Notes under the pieces: model-generated | Database searches by the model: none | Told to the model about the DNA's origin: nothing | What the model saw: only the letters and a program-made list of their open reading frames with translations | Shown: positions 34,368 through 42,386 of the stretch, piece after piece | How the letters are laid out: each line of letters begins with the position of its first letter | How positions within the stretch are numbered: position 1 is the stretch's first letter | Translations under genes and position numbers: made by a program | Origin: Bacteroidia bacterium | Lineage (GTDB): Bacteria; Bacteroidota; Bacteroidia; SpSt-205 | DNA length: 64,000 nt | Assembly (NCBI GenBank): GCA_026003215.1 | Contig: BPGV01000001.1 | Coordinates: forward strand, 1,827,729-1,891,728 | Direction: 5' to 3'

Positions 34368-35861
34368 CTACGGCTTTTTCCGACGGAAGATAACCAGTAG
34401 GTCTTTGTCGTAGATTTTTTCCCAGTGGGGGTCGTGGCTTAGGTCGACTATCTTTTTTTCGTATTCCTGTGGGTTAAGTGGCCATGTACCTTCGGGATTG
34501 TTGCGAAGTAGGGCGACATACTCTGCATCACCAATATACGGAAACTCATAATAGCCAAAACGTGGGGGGATGTGGGGGGCTAAGTTGGTACAGGCAGATA
34601 CGCGGGCTTCTCGGGGGATGAGCTTGAGTGCTTTATGGATTTTAGCATAATTGTGATGGCTACAATAATGTTTTGAGTGCCAAAAGATACTTCGTGTAGG
34701 AATATGCCATTTGGAATAGGGATGGGCTATCATTTCATAAGCAATAGCATGGCTTCCGATTATGCCAGCCCCCAAAGCCCACCAAAAATAGCGGGTACCT
34801 CGCCAGCGTAAGGCTCCCCATAGCAAAAATATAGGTAGGGTTATGGCAAATTCCATGCTATACTGAGTTAGGGTGCCCCAAAGCTGCAGATCAGCGCTTA
34901 AGTTCTTGTACAAGAAAACGGGTGCGTATACGAGTAAGAATATGGGATTGGTGAGGCCGACCCATCCTCCAGACCATAAGAAGGCCCAATAAGTTTCGGT
35001 TTTGATACCCACACCTTCCGGAGTAGGAGACTCGAAGAGAAGAGTCCATACCAGTTGAGGACGGGTAAGAAGATTGCGTAAGAGGGCGAGGGTATTGTGT
35101 TCCGGCAGGGGTTTGCGTCCTTGTAAAACGGCTATGGGGTCTGGGTCAGCAAGATAAGTATATAGATGGGCCCGCGAAGCCTCAGGAGAACCGCCCTTTA
35201 AGTAAAGAAGCCAACCAACCCCTATCCATAGAAGGGTCAGAAGCGTGGTCAGCCCTAAGAAGCGTACTTTTTGACGATCCTCTCGGTAAAAGAAGGTAAG
35301 GCATGCACTTAGCCAAGCGCCCCATATGGCGAAAGTTTCCTTAGCTCCAATAAAGAAAGCCCAAAAAAGTGCTGCGAGAAAATATTTTCTTTTTTCAAAA
35401 AAAAGCAGAAAAAAGGGGATGCCAAATATACCTGTGCATACTTCGTGCCAATCGAAGGAGAGCAGGCTGTAGCTTCCCCACATGCCGAAGAAATGCATCA
35501 TACTGAGCAAGGCTACTACCCACTGCTGGGTGCGGTGATACGCATATAAAAAAATACCCACTGCCGTCACGCCTATGGCCAACCACTGAAAAATCAGCGT
35601 GCCCCAAGCCCCTCCTACAGCATAAAAGGGAAGGGCTACATAGAAAGAGGGGGAGGCATGAAGCGCTACAGGAAATCCAAACATTTGTTTTTTCTCTGGA
35701 ATAATATACCCTTGAAGGTGCTGTTCTAAAATACCGAGGCTGAAAGCAAGGTCATAAAAATAAGTTCGAAAGTTATAGTGGTTGGGAAAGGTGATAAGGC
35801 CCATAATCGTCATATACCCACCCCACACGGCGGCTACTATCCCCTTTTGCCAAAGCTTCAT
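34368..35861 (-). CDS. DUF2079-like polytopic membrane protein
   Basis: The 497-residue protein has about ten to twelve hydrophobic segments. The N-terminal loop YFYDLAFSLGILEQHLQGY, the SPSFYVALPFY segment, SFDWHEVCTGIFGIPFFLLFFEKRKYFLAALFWAFFIGAKET and the C-terminal soluble part (LIPREARVSACTNLAPHIPPRFGYYEFP) match the pattern of DUF2079 membrane proteins, which resemble GT-C glycosyltransferases. Function is not known. ATG 35861 is fixed by TACCTTTG 4 bases upstream; a longer frame to 36029 would overlap the divergent fibre gene. It shares its promoter region with that fibre. Confidence 0.75.
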   Translation of the reverse strand: MKLWQKGIVAAVWGGYMTIMGLITFPNHYNFRTYFYDLAFSLGILEQHLQGYIIPEKKQMFGFPVALHASPSFYVALPFYAVGGAWGTLIFQWLAIGVTAVGIFLYAYHRTQQWVVALLSMMHFFGMWGSYSLLSFDWHEVCTGIFGIPFFLLFFEKRKYFLAALFWAFFIGAKETFAIWGAWLSACLTFFYREDRQKVRFLGLTTLLTLLWIGVGWLLYLKGGSPEASRAHLYTYLADPDPIAVLQGRKPLPEHNTLALLRNLLTRPQLVWTLLFESPTPEGVGIKTETYWAFLWSGGWVGLTNPIFLLVYAPVFLYKNLSADLQLWGTLTQYSMEFAITLPIFLLWGALRWRGTRYFWWALGAGIIGSHAIAYEMIAHPYSKWHIPTRSIFWHSKHYCSHHNYAKIHKALKLIPREARVSACTNLAPHIPPRFGYYEFPYIGDAEYVALLRNNPEGTWPLNPQEYEKKIVDLSHDPHWEKIYDKDLLVIFRRKKP

Positions 35862-35873
35862 GTCGCAAAGGTA
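35862..35873 (-). promoter_or_regulatory. -7 promoter box abutting the DUF2079-like gene
   Basis: TACCTTTG on the minus strand (35873-35866) followed by CGAC and ATG 35861. A near-copy of this element and start is found at 39682-39707. Confidence 0.65.
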
Positions 35874-35876
35874 GGA

Positions 35877-35915
35877 TTTGGCGAGTTCGCTTTTTTTTTT
35901 TACCTTTGGGGCGAT
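35877..35915 (+). promoter_or_regulatory. Poly-T promoter of fibre gene 1
   Basis: TTTG at 35877-35880, a 20-base spacer that ends in a run of T, then TACCTTTG at 35901-35908 and 7 bases to ATG 35916. The T run is 11 bases (35891-35901) and lies in the spacer, where a change in length would alter element spacing. Confidence 0.6.
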
Positions 35916-37829
35916 ATGCGTACGCGTAAGGCTTTTCTTGGGATTGGCTTGCTGCTCAGTAGTGCGCCGCTCTGGGCGCAAAATGTCGGTATTGGTACGG
36001 CGATGCCGCATCCTGCGGCGAGGCTGCACGTGGCTGGAACGGACATGGGGGTGCTCTTGCCTACGGCTGCCCTCACGAGTGCCACGGTATGGACGCCGCT
36101 GGTAGGTACGCCGCAGGCCGGGATGATAGTGTATAATACGGCCACGGCAGGTACTCCCCCCAACGATGTAAGTCCAGGGTACTATTACTGGGATGGCAGT
36201 CGGTGGGTTCGGATGGATGGGGGGACCAAAGCGTGGCTGCTTACCGGGAATGCGGGGACGAACCCGACAGTGAACTTTTTAGGGACGACGGATGCGCAGC
36301 CGCTGGTGATACGGGTGAACAATCAAGAGACCTTCCGCTTCAATACCCCGGGCACCGTAGCCCCAGGGTGGAGCATCCAGCGAGGTGGGGGGAACACCCG
36401 CGGGCTGCATGCGGTAGATTTGCAAAGTAGTCGGAGTGCAAACACGCAAGTAGCCAGTGGCGCTTACAGTGTCATTAGTGGGGGTAGGGACAACACCGCC
36501 AGCAGTGGTTACAGTACAGTCAGCGGGGGCTATCAAAACACCGCTACGGGCAATTTCAGCACAGTCGCTGGTGGATACCAAAATCAGGCCAGTGGTTCTT
36601 ATGCCTTAGCCGCCGGCTATCAAAACGTGGCCTCAGGCTCTATGTCTACTGCCTTAGGAGATCGGGATACAGTTTTAGGTAGTGGTTCCATGGCAGTAGG
36701 ATCAGTTCACCGGGTGGAACCACTTGTAGCTGCGGCAATAGGAGGAGTGAATAATAAGATACTTGGTTCTGGAGCCGAGCAAGTCATAATCGGAGGGCAA
36801 GGAAATACGATAATGAATTCTGGGGGTTCAGTCATAGTAGGATCAGATCGCTCTGTTATTATGTCTGGGGAGAGCTGGAAAGGTATATACTCATGCTCGC
36901 AATGCTCTATCGGCACAGCGATCACGGGCGGGGGATGGCAATCTATCATAGTAGGAGGCGCGCACAATGCTATCCGCACGAATGGGGCCAATAGTGCAGG
37001 GGGTGCTTGTGCCATTATAGCCTCTGGCAATAGCGTAGTTGCTCCTAATGGGGAGGCTGTTTGGGGTGCTACCATCATAAGTTCTGGCCGTGATACGGTG
37101 ATAAGTGGTAAGAGCTATGCAGGATATAGAAGTAAATACCATGGAGCTGTATTCGGGCTTGGCTGCGCTTACTGTGATTTGCGAGGATATTATGTATATG
37201 GCATAGGATATGGCGTACGACCTACTGCTGACCCTAATACGCATGCAGATCGTCTATATATTTTTGGAAATGGTAACACGATTCCTGGCTATTTGACTAT
37301 CCCTACCGAAGAGCCTCCCGGAAACCAGCCTGTGGTATCTCGGCCAGGACGAGTAGCTATTAATCGCTGGACTGAGCCTCAGTATCCCCTTCAGGTAGGG
37401 GAGTCCGGGAATACTTCGACTGGAAATGGGGCGTATGTTTCGGGTGGAGGCACATGGACAAATGGTTCTTCTATTTCTTTCAAAGAGCGGTTTGTGGATT
37501 TAGATAAACAGGATATATTGTCTCGCGTGTGTAGGCTGACGATAAAGGGGTGGTACTACAAGGGAACGGAGGAATATCACATAGGTCCATTTGCGGAGGA
37601 GTTTTATAGCCTTTTCCGTACGGGTGCGCAGGATGCGCCAGATGTAGAAAAGTATATTTCTACGGTTGACCCTGCGGGTGTGGCTCTGGTAAGCATTCAA
37701 GCTTTGGTAGAGCGCTTAGAATCTCAGGCTCGTCGAATAAGTCAGTTAGAAGAGCAGCTTAGAACGTTGTCTGAGCGTGTAGCCGACTTAGAAGCGCAAA
37801 ATAGGCAGCTTCGCTCGCAGGGCCAGTAA
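35916..37829 (+). CDS. Tail-fibre-like surface protein with YadA-type head repeats and S74-type C-terminal chaperone domain
   Basis: The 637-residue protein has a signal peptide ending PLWAQ, then an NVGIGT...RLHVAGT module common at the start of Bacteroidota fibre proteins. Residues about 170-320 are YadA-like head repeats of the form ASGxYSTVSGGYQNTA. An irregular region follows. Near residue 510 SSISFKERFVDLDKQDIL to YHIGPFAEEFY is an S74-type intramolecular chaperone region that normally trimerises and is cleaved off, and a coiled coil ends the protein. It is probably a trimeric surface adhesin; there are no phage structural genes nearby. The start is fixed by the promoter 7 bases upstream. 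Confidence 0.82.
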   Translation: MRTRKAFLGIGLLLSSAPLWAQNVGIGTAMPHPAARLHVAGTDMGVLLPTAALTSATVWTPLVGTPQAGMIVYNTATAGTPPNDVSPGYYYWDGSRWVRMDGGTKAWLLTGNAGTNPTVNFLGTTDAQPLVIRVNNQETFRFNTPGTVAPGWSIQRGGGNTRGLHAVDLQSSRSANTQVASGAYSVISGGRDNTASSGYSTVSGGYQNTATGNFSTVAGGYQNQASGSYALAAGYQNVASGSMSTALGDRDTVLGSGSMAVGSVHRVEPLVAAAIGGVNNKILGSGAEQVIIGGQGNTIMNSGGSVIVGSDRSVIMSGESWKGIYSCSQCSIGTAITGGGWQSIIVGGAHNAIRTNGANSAGGACAIIASGNSVVAPNGEAVWGATIISSGRDTVISGKSYAGYRSKYHGAVFGLGCAYCDLRGYYVYGIGYGVRPTADPNTHADRLYIFGNGNTIPGYLTIPTEEPPGNQPVVSRPGRVAINRWTEPQYPLQVGESGNTSTGNGAYVSGGGTWTNGSSISFKERFVDLDKQDILSRVCRLTIKGWYYKGTEEYHIGPFAEEFYSLFRTGAQDAPDVEKYISTVDPAGVALVSIQALVERLESQARRISQLEEQLRTLSERVADLEAQNRQLRSQGQ

Positions 37830-37904
37830 GTGGAGGCGGAAGTTTTTCAAGGTCAACAGCTGCTGTATTAGGGTTTAGAGGGGGGAACGTTTTGGGAAGG
37901 AGCT

Positions 37905-37937
37905 GGCCGCGATAGCGCCTACGGCGCTGTCGCGGCC
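37905..37937. repeat. 15-base-pair hairpin downstream of fibre gene 1
   Basis: Arms 37905-37919 and 37923-37937 pair with one G-T pair and a TAC loop. No T run follows, so it is not a classical terminator. The gap 37830-37990 holds this hairpin, CTTCCCTATG at 37957-37966 and the next promoter. Confidence 0.75.
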
Positions 37938-37975
37938 TCGTTAGGGTACAAGATGCCTTCCCTATGAGAGTGTAT

Positions 37976-37990
37976 TACATTTGCAGGGGT
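37976..37990 (+). promoter_or_regulatory. -7 promoter box abutting the AT-rich membrane gene
   Basis: TACATTTG at 37976-37983 matches TAnnTTTG and is followed by CAGGGGT and ATG 37991. No TTG is seen at the expected distance. Confidence 0.55.
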
Positions 37991-39646
37991 ATGGCTACGC
38001 CTCTCCGTAGGAAGAGAACTTTTTTTGTACTCATGGGTCGAGAGTGGCCTTTCTTATTTTTCATCTTGGGGATGTACTTCTCTCATATTGTTTGGAGATG
38101 GGGATGCGACTTCTCCATTTTTCCAGGTGATAATATAGATTCGCGTTACCAGATGGCTTGTTTGGAATATAATTACATTTTCTGGAAAAAATTTCCTAAT
38201 GTTTCACTTTTTAATGCCCCGTATTTTTATCCATTTGACTCCTCCCTATTGCTAAGCGACTCCTTTCTATTTACGAGCATTCCTTATATTATTTTTAGAA
38301 TAATGGGTATAAATATGGAGTATTCATTTTCTTTTTGGTTGATTTTAGGTATTTTTTCTAAGTATGTTACGGCATACTACGTATTGAGAAAAAGTTTTAT
38401 GCCTCCATGGTTAAGTGGAGCGGGTGCCTTTCTGTTTGCCCTCTCTTTACCCATTCTTGGAATGCTTGATCCCAAAACTCTGTACTTGTTTGCTACTCCA
38501 CTAACTCTATATTATTTTCAAATGTTTATCTCTTCCATGAACGTAAAATATCTACGTATATCTGTAATGTGGTTAGGTGTACAAGGATTGTTTTTTATAC
38601 AAGGAGGCTATATGCTGGCTTTTTGTCTAATGATAATGTTCATGCTCTATTTTTTGCTGTATGTAAGGAGTGTGTCCATTTTGTGGAAAAGTTATATCGT
38701 AGGTATTTTTTCTTTGCGCTCCATTCCATATTTATTGCCTTTGAGTTTGTATGTCATTATCGCTATTTTGCATACGCGTTATACCTATAATAGAGAGCCA
38801 ATCTCTCTACATGTACTCTCCTATTTTATTTCTGCTCCACAAAGTTTAATTTATCACAATATATACGCTTATTTTGCACATTTACTTGGTCCATATGCTT
38901 ACATTAGGGCTCAAATGATCGGTCTTATTACGCTATTCCTATTCTTATTAGTGGCATTGAATTCATCAGCAAGGAAAAATGTGATATGGAAGTTATTCTT
39001 TTATTCTTTTTTAGCCATCACCCTATTAACTACTTCGATAAACTCAAAGGGACAAAGTATGCATGATATTTTTTTTAAGTATTTTATTGGTAATGATAAT
39101 GCTATGAATTCTACATATAGATTTACTATGGTATCTATTTTTTTATTCGCTTTTGCCATGGTCTACGGGATTGCTAATATCCAGGAACTTCAATGGCGTA
39201 AAGCTATTGGTTTTCTACTTGGCATAGGAGTAGTGGTGGAGAGTTGGATAATCCCTAATTATTATAATTCATATAAGATAGGTTATTTTGAACAAAAAGT
39301 TATAGTATCTGAGGCAGTTAGACGATACAAGAAAAGCTGTCATAAGGCGTTTGTACTTATTTTTGATGAAAGTATAAGTATAGAGAAGGGCGAACATCTC
39401 CCTTACACCACCGCGGCCATATTAACAGCTTTAGAAGTAGGGCTTCCTACTGTCAATGGATATAGTACATTTTGCCCGCCAGGGGGATATTGCTATGGTC
39501 CTGAGGTTAGAGACTCTATGGCGGTAGCCAACTACTTGAAATATCACGGTTTATCTGATAATGAGATAAGAGAGCAAATTTTGTACCTTTATGTGTCCAA
39601 AAACTCAATTATAAATCGTGTTCAACAATCGACTTATTGTAGATAG
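37991..39646 (+). CDS. AT-rich polytopic membrane protein, GT-C/YfhO-like, probably acquired
   Basis: The 551-residue protein has around twelve hydrophobic segments. An early acidic loop (FPGDNIDSRYQMACLEYNYIFW) and NAPYFYPF resemble the N-terminal region of GT-C fold glycosyltransferases and YfhO-type proteins; no closer family is recognised. Many stretches are strikingly AT-rich and use codons such as ATA and TTA more than the neighbours, suggesting horizontal origin. The start at ATG 37991 follows the -7 box by 7 bases. It lies between a fibre gene and a broken fibre copy, and may modify the surface structure, which is inference. Confidence 0.7.
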   Translation: MATPLRRKRTFFVLMGREWPFLFFILGMYFSHIVWRWGCDFSIFPGDNIDSRYQMACLEYNYIFWKKFPNVSLFNAPYFYPFDSSLLLSDSFLFTSIPYIIFRIMGINMEYSFSFWLILGIFSKYVTAYYVLRKSFMPPWLSGAGAFLFALSLPILGMLDPKTLYLFATPLTLYYFQMFISSMNVKYLRISVMWLGVQGLFFIQGGYMLAFCLMIMFMLYFLLYVRSVSILWKSYIVGIFSLRSIPYLLPLSLYVIIAILHTRYTYNREPISLHVLSYFISAPQSLIYHNIYAYFAHLLGPYAYIRAQMIGLITLFLFLLVALNSSARKNVIWKLFFYSFLAITLLTTSINSKGQSMHDIFFKYFIGNDNAMNSTYRFTMVSIFLFAFAMVYGIANIQELQWRKAIGFLLGIGVVVESWIIPNYYNSYKIGYFEQKVIVSEAVRRYKKSCHKAFVLIFDESISIEKGEHLPYTTAAILTALEVGLPTVNGYSTFCPPGGYCYGPEVRDSMAVANYLKYHGLSDNEIREQILYLYVSKNSIINRVQQSTYCR

Positions 39647-39681
39647 GAGATTAGGTAAGCCTTGTATTGTCGAATGTCGCC

Positions 39682-39707
39682 AGCTTCATGCCGCGAAGGT
39701 AGGATTT
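39682..39707 (-). repeat. Remnant of a DUF2079-type gene start (copy of 35854-35879)
   Basis: These 26 bases match 35854-35879 at 24 positions. On the minus strand they read a TACCTTCG box, a 4-base spacer, and ATGAAGCT. After the start the frame ends within 12 codons. It marks the 5' edge of a duplicated divergent-promoter block. Confidence 0.65.
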
Positions 39708-40635
39708 TACGCTGTGGTATAGTGTACCTGCTGGTGCTCAGCATAGCTTTTACCATGGGGGTAATGAGGTTTTTGCCATTACGCCTACTACGAGGAATAT
39801 CGTAACCGTAGGTGGTAGTATAAACTATCCTTCTATATGGTTGGGGCAGCTTATTTGGCAATCCTCTTCTGGCCCTTATCCCAAGCGAGGCACCTTGGTG
39901 TTCTTTGGCGGTCCTACCAATAATTTTGAAAATAACACCGATGCTGCTTTTATGTACTTCGTGCACTTGGGGAATGATATAACCAGGCTGAGGCTACATG
40001 TAGAAGATAATAGTCCGAATACAAGCCCTTATCCTGATGAAGGATTTAGTATTATGGGGAATAGCTGTAGTAATACATGTAATGACATAGCCGGGTCTCA
40101 GCTGCTTTTTGACTTTGTTAGCGATGGGCAGGCCTACAAGCCCGGCGGTGGGCCCTGGGCCAGTCTTTCGGACTTGAGAACAAAAGCGGAGGTGAGGCCC
40201 TATGCGCGTGGGCTTGAGGCGGTACGGGCTTTGCGACCGGTGTCGTACCGATACAGCGAGAAGTATTTTCCTGCCCTCAAGGACAAGTGGTATGTGGGAC
40301 TTATCGCGCAGGAGGTACAGGAGGTGGCACCGGAGATGGTGCATCCTTATTGGCTTCAATGCCCGGGGGATAGGTTAGAGGAGGTTTTAGCGGTGGATCC
40401 GAATGAGCTTACCTACATGCTTATCAATGCGGTGAAGGAGCTGGATGCGGAACGTGAACGACTGGGGCAGCGGGTAGATAGCCTTGAAGCGGAGAATGCC
40501 GAGCTGCGGGCGCTTAATGCTGAGCTTCGCTCTGTTATGGAGTCGCTTCGGGTGCGACAGGCGGCCTTTGCGGCAGAGCTTGAGCGACTACGGGTGGTGG
40601 TAGGCCTCAAGGCCGAAGGGCCAGCGCAGGAATAA
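39703..40635 (+). pseudogene. 5'-truncated fibre gene with S74-type C-terminal domain
   Basis: The frame is open from the TAG at 39700-39702 to 40635 (310 codons) but has no ATG or GTG near its beginning; the first possible starts are TTG 39841 or an internal ATG. It begins mid-protein (YSVPAGAQHSFYHGGNEVFAIT), like the middle of a fibre protein, and lacks the signal peptide and NVGIGT head. The C-terminal LSDLRTKAEVRPYARGLEAVRALRPVSYRY with WYVGLIAQEVQEVAPEMV is a good S74-type chaperone domain, followed by a heptad coiled coil. It is probably a deletion remnant, or a silent cassette for recombination with intact fibres. Confidence 0.7.
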
Positions 40636-40653
40636 GGCGTTGGCTTTTTTGTG

Positions 40654-40686
40654 GGGGGCGGCCTGCCCGCAGGGCAGGCCGCCCCC
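40654..40686. repeat. Perfect 15-base-pair hairpin downstream of the broken fibre
   Basis: Arms 40654-40668 and 40672-40686 pair perfectly around a GCA loop. T6 lies before it, not after, so plus-strand termination is unlikely by the classical mechanism. CTTCCCTATG follows at 40697-40706, as it does after the hairpin at 37.9 kb. Confidence 0.8.
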
Positions 40687-40727
40687 GTGTAGTAGACTTC
40701 CCTATGGTTCTCAGGAGGGTATGGGCC

Positions 40728-40761
40728 TTGCAAGTGTCTTTTTTTTTTTTACCTTTGTCTC
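40728..40761 (+). promoter_or_regulatory. Poly-T promoter of fibre gene 2
   Basis: TTG at 40728-40730, 19 bases, TACCTTTG at 40750-40757, then TCTC and ATG 40762. A run of 12 T (40739-40750) fills the downstream part of the spacer, as in fibre gene 1. Confidence 0.65.
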
Positions 40762-41772
40762 ATGCGAACGATAGTAACTCTAACTTGCGTAAGTGGGCTT
40801 ATGTGGGCCCAAAATGTAGGTATTGGTACGGCGGCACCGGTTTCTCGCTTGCATGTAGCTGGCACGAATGCTACCCTCACGGTGGGGCCTTTTGGGATAG
40901 GTGAGGTTGAGGGGCGTATAGTAGCCACAGGGCTTGGGGCAGAGGTCGTCTTTGTACGGCGGACGCTCTCCAGCTGGCCTACTACACCTGCTGCGGGGGA
41001 TAGGTTTGCATGGTATAATCCTAACGGTACGGCCCGCCTGTGGACACATGTGACCGGTGATCTGGTTACCGTTACGGCGACAGGAAATGTCGGCATCGGG
41101 ACCACGGCGCCGCATGTAGCGGCGCGGTTACATGTAGCTGGAACGAACATGGGGGTACTCTTGCCTGCGACTGCCCTCACGAGTGCCACGGCATGGGCGC
41201 CATTAGGGGGCACGTCCCAGAACGGAATGATAGTGTATAATACCGCTACCAGTGGCTCTGGTCAAGATGCAGTGTCGCCGGGCTACTACTACTGGCTAAG
41301 TGGGCGCTGGCGCAGATTTATAGACAATGGCTATGCAGGCATGGTTCAGGGGGTGCTGGCTACCCCTCCCCAAAGTCTTGTCACTAATCCTCCAAGTTGG
41401 CAATACTTGAATAGTTACATAGACCTCCCGCCTGGAAGGTGGATAGTGTTTTCTACGCAGCTACTTCATCCCGCAGGTGGCCCTCTTCCTTCTAATGCTT
41501 CTATTTGGGTAAGAACCACTTTCTGCGAAAGCGACCTAACTTTTCTCCAATCTGGTGATATTATTGGTTCTCCCTTGATTAGCGGGCTTCTACCGTCTCA
41601 GAGTTGGTACAGCATGGCAACTGGCCAGATAATTATTCAAAATAACAGTGGGGGGGTGAAGCGATACTACTACTGGGGGCATAGCGCGGGATACAATACT
41701 ACTGCTAATGTGTATTATTTCGCTACAGATTATTGGGGGGAGAATCAGTTTTTCGCCCTTCCGGCGGAGTGA
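40762..41772 (+). CDS. Tail-fibre-like surface protein with tandem NVGIGT modules and a jelly-roll-like C terminus
   Basis: The 336-residue protein has a signal peptide ending LMWAQ and two NVGIGT...RLHVAGT modules (about residues 17-35 and 112-132). The second is closely similar to the module of fibre gene 1, continuing through MGVLLP, ALTSAT, GMIVYNTAT and SPGYYYW. The last 130 residues are different: beta-rich sequence (WIVFSTQLLHPAGGP, IWVRTTFCES, YYYWGHSAGY) that suggests a C1q/TNF-like jelly-roll tip instead of an S74 domain. Probably a surface adhesin. ATG 40762 is 4 bases past the promoter box. Confidence 0.75.
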   Translation: MRTIVTLTCVSGLMWAQNVGIGTAAPVSRLHVAGTNATLTVGPFGIGEVEGRIVATGLGAEVVFVRRTLSSWPTTPAAGDRFAWYNPNGTARLWTHVTGDLVTVTATGNVGIGTTAPHVAARLHVAGTNMGVLLPATALTSATAWAPLGGTSQNGMIVYNTATSGSGQDAVSPGYYYWLSGRWRRFIDNGYAGMVQGVLATPPQSLVTNPPSWQYLNSYIDLPPGRWIVFSTQLLHPAGGPLPSNASIWVRTTFCESDLTFLQSGDIIGSPLISGLLPSQSWYSMATGQIIIQNNSGGVKRYYYWGHSAGYNTTANVYYFATDYWGENQFFALPAE

Positions 41773-41775
41773 GGC

Positions 41776-42384
41776 TTAGAAGAGGGTGACGACGCGGCGC
41801 ACGACCTGATCGACGAGGCGGGCGGGGCCGTCCTCCCGGCCATGTAGCTCATCCATCGAGAGGGCGAGCTTCTCTCCTCGGTCGTAGGCTTCAAACCAAG
41901 CCTCATAGGCTTGGTTGAGCTTGCGGATATACTCCAAGCTGATGTGCTCCTCGTAGGGGCGGCCTCGCGCTAAAATCTGCTCCACCAGCGTAGGCACCGA
42001 CGCCCGTAAATACACCAGTAGGTCCGGCGGTTTTATCAGGGAGGCAATCTTCTCATACAAGGCCCGATAGACTTCATACTCCCGCGCCGGAAGGATATTC
42101 ATGTCTCGTAGGACAGGGGCGAAGACTTCGGCGTCTTCATACAGGGTGCGGTCTTGGACATAATCTTTACCGCTGCGCTGGATCAGGAGGGTAGTTTCTA
42201 AGCGCTTGTTGAGGAGGTAGATTTGCATAGGGAAGGCCCAGCGCACCATGTCCTGGTAAAAGTCCATGAGGAAGGGGTTTTCGCTGTCGTCTTCGTAGGC
42301 GGCTTCGTAATGGAGGGCTTGGCTGAGGAGGTAGGTGGCGTAGGTTTTGCCGGCGCCGATATTTCCTGCGAGGGCGATATGCAT
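41776..42384 (-). CDS. Deoxynucleoside kinase
   Basis: HIALAGNIGAGKT is the P-loop of the deoxynucleoside kinase family. YEDDSENPFLMDFYQD carries the catalytic Glu region, and VQDRTLYEDAEVF holds the DR(T/S) motif with the substrate-binding Arg. LVYLRASVPTLVEQILARGRPYEE is the lid. The enzyme phosphorylates deoxynucleosides for salvage; base preference (dA/dG) is inferred from similar Gram-positive and Bacteroidota enzymes. ATG 42384 lies 2 bases after the psd stop. It is the last gene of a minus-strand operon. Confidence 0.88.
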   Translation of the reverse strand: MHIALAGNIGAGKTYATYLLSQALHYEAAYEDDSENPFLMDFYQDMVRWAFPMQIYLLNKRLETTLLIQRSGKDYVQDRTLYEDAEVFAPVLRDMNILPAREYEVYRALYEKIASLIKPPDLLVYLRASVPTLVEQILARGRPYEEHISLEYIRKLNQAYEAWFEAYDRGEKLALSMDELHGREDGPARLVDQVVRRVVTLF

Positions 42385-42386
42385 GC

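Noticed and set aside
35864-36029. N-terminal extension of the DUF2079-like gene
   Set aside because: Basic, low-quality sequence opposite the fibre-1 start; the -7 box at 35873-35866 and the hydrophobic N terminus fix ATG 35861.
36430-36700. Periodic repeats in the fibre gene that could suggest a CRISPR array
   Set aside because: They are in-frame degenerate codons of YadA-type head repeats, with no identical repeat and spacer structure.
39634-39966. 110-codon minus-strand frame
   Set aside because: Crosses the fibre remnant on the opposite strand and starts in the middle of it; no recognisable features. Only the 26-base start remnant at 39682-39707 is kept.
35900-41772. Prophage or tail module, suggested by fibre and S74 domains
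   Set aside because: No capsid, terminase, portal, integrase, lysis or tail-tube gene occurs nearby, and the fibres carry signal peptides, which phage tail fibres lack.
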